From Proteobacteria bacterium SG_bin4 (GTDB lineage Bacteria; Pseudomonadota; Gammaproteobacteria; Burkholderiales; Nitrosomonadaceae), in contig LWDH01000055.1 of the NCBI GenBank assembly GCA_002083395.1, forward strand, positions 44,101 through 108,100: a stretch of 64,000 bases of DNA, written 5' to 3'. Positions 60,859 to 64,000 of this stretch are shown one piece after another. Position numbers and translations under genes: made by a program. Within the stretch, counting starts at the first letter, position 1; each line of letters begins with the position of its first letter. The notes under the pieces were generated by a model. The model saw only the letters and a program-made list of their open reading frames with translations, was not told the DNA's origin and did no database searches.

Positions 60859-63603
60859 ATGAATGAACAGATTATAAGATTCAATAAACGCATTGCGGCA
60901 ATGGCAATCCATATCCTATTTGCCATCGCTTTGTTGTCATCGTCGATGGCAATGGCCGCGATACATAATTTTAGTTTTACCGCCAAAACCTTACCTAACG
61001 GGCAATTAGGCTACGCGATGGGCGCCGCCGAAGCCGTGATTCCCGGACCGGCCGTGTTCGTCAAACAAGGCGATACCATTCAGGTTACGCTGACCAACGA
61101 CACCGCGACCGACGTTGGCTTCAATGTGCCGGGGCTGGTCAACAGCAATACCGCAAAAGCCAAACCGGGTGAAACCCAGAGCTACACGTTACATGCCAAC
61201 AAAACCGGTACCTATGTGTATCACGGCGATAGCAATGGCAAAGAGTTGCTAGGGTTGTTTGGTGCCATCATCGTCGACAAGAAGAATGGTCCGATCGACA
61301 GTTTCGTCGATGGCAACGGCAGTATCGTTCCGGTCACACAAGCCGATCTGGATAAACAATTTGTATTGTTTATGGTCGGCTCGACCTTCTGGGGTACCGA
61401 AATCGCAGCGGATGGCGTGCAAAAACCACTTTGGGCAGCGCCTGATCTGGGCGCGGTTGAAAACGATCTGGTACGCTTTCATGTGTTATCGGTAGGGCCT
61501 GGACACACCTTCCACTTACATGCGCACCGCTGGCTCAAGACCGATACCGCCACCGTGATTGACACCAAACTGCTGGCCGATGGCACCGATACCCACAGCT
61601 TCACTATTAAAGCCGGCAGCGGCGTCGGTCCCGGCGATTGGCAATTCCACTGTCACTTGATCGCACACATGGAAGCCGGCATGCACGGCAGTTTCCGCGT
61701 TGATCCAGCCGGTGGAGACGGTCACAGCGCTGTTGGCGCATCGCCTTATGGCAATATCCTGCTGGGCGCGCGTCCTTCCGAACCCGGCTTGGTGACATTG
61801 CAAGTCAGCGACGAACCGGCAAGCTGGTTTAGAAGTCCGCGTGGCGATGCCATCGTTGGATTGCCTTTCGATATCAAAACCAAATCGCTGGAAGTCATCT
61901 ATCCAGGCAGCAGCGTCAATTTCATCATGTCCGATACCCATGGCGTGCACACTATCAGTACGCTGTTATGGCCTACCGGCGCGCATCATATGCCATTCGA
62001 TCAAAGTTCCGCCTACCGTGGCGGCGGTATCGTCAAACTGACGACACCGGGACTGTACGTGTTTACTTGTAAAGTGCATCCGTACATGTTCGGCGCGGTG
62101 ATTGTCGACGATCCGGAAACCGAAGGGCTTGATTTAGGTAATCCGGCAATGGACTATAAGATCAATCTGGTGACCGGCATCAGCGGCTTGCCAACCAGCA
62201 GCGATCTCGCAGTTCGTTTGCTCAGAACGTTCTTCGTGGCTACTTCACCCAGCAATTGGCAGGATTATTCATCCGGTATCTGGAACTTAAAATTTCCAAC
62301 CCTGCCGGTTAGAATTTCCGGCGCTCCGTTTGGAAACGTTACGGATGGCGGCCTAGCCTTGGCGTTATCCGCGTTGAATGTGATCGATGCGCCTTTAGCC
62401 GTGGGTACAGCGCCTGCAGTGCCTGGCGTTGGGGAAGTATGGATCAACACGCAATTCGAGAAAACCGCCGGTAAATACAAACCCGGTACCACGACCGTTA
62501 TCGATACCAGCAACTGGACGGTTAAACGCAAAATCGCATTGCCGGAAATCAACAACAACAATCCGCATAATATGTGGCCAAGCCGCGATCAATCGGTGAT
62601 TTATCAAACCCAATGGTTTGATACCAAATTATCGATCATTGATCGTGAAACCGGCGCATTGATCAAAAACATCACCGTTGGCAATACCCCGTCGCATGTG
62701 GTAACGCTACCTTCCAACGATGACCTTACCATTGCGATCAATGGCGAGAACGGTATTGCAATCATGCCTGCCGGCACGACTACGCTCAGCAAAATGCTGC
62801 CAACGCAAGCGCATGGCCATACCTCAGCCAACCCGCATGGTCATTGGGTAAGCGCTGACGGCACCAAGATTGTGACGCCGAACATCAATACCAATGACAT
62901 TGGTGTTTATGGTTCTTCCGGCGGCATACTGGCGCGCACGCCAACCGGTAATAATGCGCCGGGCGCTCATCCGATTGCGATCGGCATGATGCCGGATTCG
63001 AGCAAAATCTACGCGGCTAACCTGCTGCATCATTCACTATCGGTGCTTGACGGCGCAACCGGTACATTGCTGAAAACCATCAATCTGATCGCGGACTACA
63101 ATCCGATCGATGGCAGCTTTGCCGATAATGACGGCAACGGCGCGATAGCCGTCGGTGTGCTGCCGATTCAAACGCCGGTTTCTCCGGATGGCAAAGCCGT
63201 GGTGATTGCTTCAACCGGCGGTCAAATCGTGATCGTCGATACCGCAACCGATACCATTGTCAAAATGCTGCCGTGCGATCCGGGTTGTCACGGCGCTAAC
63301 TTCGGCGCGAAACAGGGTGGCGGCTATTACGCTTATGTAACTACCAAATTCGGTAACCGGTTGACGGTAGTCGATGTGGATCCGAACGGTGACGGCAATC
63401 TCAGCGACGCCACCATTGCCGGTTATGTTTCTCTGGTGGATACTGCCGGTACAGCCAAAGACGATACCGTCAGTGGCTTACCGGGATTCGGCGGACAAGG
63501 GGTATTGGCAGTCCCGAACGTTTATAACGGTTGGGTGCAAAACTTGCCGGACGAATGGAAAGCCGGTTTGACCGCAGCCCAAAAAAATCCAGTCGGGGAT
63601 TAG
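60859..63603 (+). CDS. Multicopper-oxidase domain 2, cupredoxin and YVTN propeller fusion
   Basis: A 914-residue exported protein; AAGG precedes the ATG at 60859. The signal peptide ends near AMAAI (33). Cupredoxin 1 (35-145) lacks the ligands (GFNVPG and YVYHGDSNG in place of HxH motifs). Cupredoxin 2 (190-285) has the full set: HTFHLHAHRW (H216, H219, H221) and HCHLIAHMEAGMHG (C265, H266, H270, M275). A third cupredoxin (310-420) has a separate type 1 site (H364, and C404, H407, M410 in FTCKVHPYM). Residues 440-914 form a YVTN beta-propeller with CDPGCH (C806, C810, H811). The third cupredoxin and propeller match the protein at 18315-20138. It follows the 338-residue gene by 36 bases. Confidence 0.82.
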   Translation: MNEQIIRFNKRIAAMAIHILFAIALLSSSMAMAAIHNFSFTAKTLPNGQLGYAMGAAEAVIPGPAVFVKQGDTIQVTLTNDTATDVGFNVPGLVNSNTAKAKPGETQSYTLHANKTGTYVYHGDSNGKELLGLFGAIIVDKKNGPIDSFVDGNGSIVPVTQADLDKQFVLFMVGSTFWGTEIAADGVQKPLWAAPDLGAVENDLVRFHVLSVGPGHTFHLHAHRWLKTDTATVIDTKLLADGTDTHSFTIKAGSGVGPGDWQFHCHLIAHMEAGMHGSFRVDPAGGDGHSAVGASPYGNILLGARPSEPGLVTLQVSDEPASWFRSPRGDAIVGLPFDIKTKSLEVIYPGSSVNFIMSDTHGVHTISTLLWPTGAHHMPFDQSSAYRGGGIVKLTTPGLYVFTCKVHPYMFGAVIVDDPETEGLDLGNPAMDYKINLVTGISGLPTSSDLAVRLLRTFFVATSPSNWQDYSSGIWNLKFPTLPVRISGAPFGNVTDGGLALALSALNVIDAPLAVGTAPAVPGVGEVWINTQFEKTAGKYKPGTTTVIDTSNWTVKRKIALPEINNNNPHNMWPSRDQSVIYQTQWFDTKLSIIDRETGALIKNITVGNTPSHVVTLPSNDDLTIAINGENGIAIMPAGTTTLSKMLPTQAHGHTSANPHGHWVSADGTKIVTPNINTNDIGVYGSSGGILARTPTGNNAPGAHPIAIGMMPDSSKIYAANLLHHSLSVLDGATGTLLKTINLIADYNPIDGSFADNDGNGAIAVGVLPIQTPVSPDGKAVVIASTGGQIVIVDTATDTIVKMLPCDPGCHGANFGAKQGGGYYAYVTTKFGNRLTVVDVDPNGDGNLSDATIAGYVSLVDTAGTAKDDTVSGLPGFGGQGVLAVPNVYNGWVQNLPDEWKAGLTAAQKNPVGD

Positions 63604-63610
63604 TTAAATC

Positions 63611-63641
63611 GGAGACATCCGTTTTGTCACGGATGATCTCC
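63611..63641 (+). terminator. Imperfect hairpin just past the copper-oxidase fusion gene
   Basis: GGAGACATCCGT and ACGGATGATCTCC pair with one bulged base around a TTTGTC loop, eight bases after the stop. There is only a modest T content after it, so it is a probable but weak terminator. Confidence 0.5.
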
Positions 63642-63661
63642 TGAGAAATTTGTAATTCATC

Positions 63662-63693
63662 GAAGCGGCTAACACTTTCGTGTTAACCGCTTC
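63662..63693. terminator. Second strong hairpin between convergent genes
   Basis: GAAGCGG-C-TAACAC and GTGTTA-A-CCGCTTC form a 13-pair stem with one C-A mismatch and a TTTC loop. It is placed to stop read-through from the plus-strand gene; a weak TCTTC tail follows. Confidence 0.55.
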
Positions 63694-63763
63694 TCTTCGA
63701 TTGGGAACAGGAATTAGGATGATGTCTGTTTCAATGCCGGATAACACCGGATCATACCCCCCC

Positions 63764-63797
63764 AAAAAAAACACCCCACTAAGTACATAGTGAGGTG
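63764..63797 (-). terminator. Intrinsic terminator of the partial outer-membrane protein gene
   Basis: On the minus strand CACCTCACTA and TAGTGGGGTG pair (one mismatch) around TGTACT, followed at once by eight T residues (63771 down to 63764). It lies about 95 bases past the stop at 63892. Confidence 0.85.
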
Positions 63798-63891
63798 CTA
63801 AGGCTTCGTTTCGCACTATCTGGCTGCGAACGAACAAAATAATCTAATAAATCAATCAAACAAAATTATTTGATTCTGAATGATGCGGATC

Positions 63892-64000
63892 TTAGAAACC
63901 GATACCGACATAGCCACCGGTAGTCATGCCGCTAAAGCTGGAACCATCCAATCCGCCGGGTACATGGTGGTAGCGCGCATCGACACCAACGAAGAAATCC
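63892..64000 (-). CDS. Outer membrane beta-barrel protein, C-terminal end only
   Basis: The last 35 codons of a gene that starts beyond the right edge of the window. The visible end is FFVGVDARYHHVPGGLDG followed by SFSGMTTGGYVGIGF and a TAA stop. Alternating residues and the terminal Phe are the signature of the last two strands of an outer-membrane barrel recognised by BamA. The family (OmpW-like or a small opacity/OmpA-like barrel) cannot be decided from this part. Confidence 0.65.
   Translation of the reverse strand, partial: DFFVGVDARYHHVPGGLDGSSFSGMTTGGYVGIGF

Noticed and set aside
1..64000. tRNA, rRNA, riboswitch, insertion sequence, prophage or CRISPR array
   Set aside because: Reading both strands I found no cloverleaf with a T-loop signature, no rRNA stretch, no transposase or integrase frame and no regularly spaced repeat array. 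A covariance-model scan was not possible, so small RNAs may be missed.

Overview
The window looks like chromosomal DNA of a betaproteobacterium, most likely a Nitrosomonas-type member of the Nitrosomonadaceae. This rests on protein resemblance and gene order: the yciV-yciO-M50-trpS-scpA-scpB block, a CysIH/DUF934/CysDN assimilatory sulfate cluster with divergent cysB, split pntA genes, an RpfE-type protein, NnrS, and abundant periplasmic copper proteins. No amo, hao, rRNA or tRNA genes are present, so the genus is an inference. No insertion sequence, prophage or CRISPR array was seen.

Layout. 1-9.8 kb: a partial exported protein, a two-TM DUF4231 protein, a PEP-CTERM protein with HAF repeats, rlmD, a large membrane-linked metallophosphoesterase, a short inverted-repeat element, a DegP/MucD protease, yaaA and a SnoaL-like protein. 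9.8-18.2 kb (minus strand): a P-loop NTPase, an ABC exporter, an alpha/beta hydrolase, a phosphate-type porin and a Tat-exported PhoX phosphatase, headed by an RTX-like secreted protein; the porin and PhoX point to phosphate scavenging. 18.3-24.4 kb: a cupredoxin/beta-propeller protein divergent from a DUF6502 - GIGGTG/DUF5666 - outer-membrane-barrel trio. The intergenic region between them carries several GTG...CAC palindromes, one overlapping a good promoter.

24.5-33.6 kb: agmatinase-type ureohydrolase, RlpA, a Crp-type regulator, lolC-lolD, a second ABC exporter, an RpfE-type protein and a degenerate EAL protein. 33.6-41.2 kb (minus): the three-gene proton-translocating transhydrogenase, then an Hpt protein and a stand-alone receiver flanking a 1181-residue iron-sulfur flavoprotein. 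41.4-48.9 kb: sulfate activation and reduction genes and their likely regulator CysB, then a histidine phosphatase. 49-51.2 kb: a small accessory patch with a toxin-antitoxin pair under a textbook promoter and operator, an orphan Phd-type antitoxin and an unknown protein. 51.3-58.4 kb: nnrS and the housekeeping block ending with suhB.

58.8-64 kb: a LuxR-type regulator precedes two consecutive copper-oxidase genes. Their copper ligands are complementary: the first (338 aa) keeps the two His-X-His motifs of cupredoxin domain 1 and has lost those of domain 2; the second (914 aa) has lost domain 1 ligands and keeps the domain 2 ligands, then continues into a third cupredoxin and a beta-propeller homologous to the 18.3 kb gene. 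I read this as a possible split, hetero-oligomeric multicopper oxidase, and consider it the most interesting part of the window.
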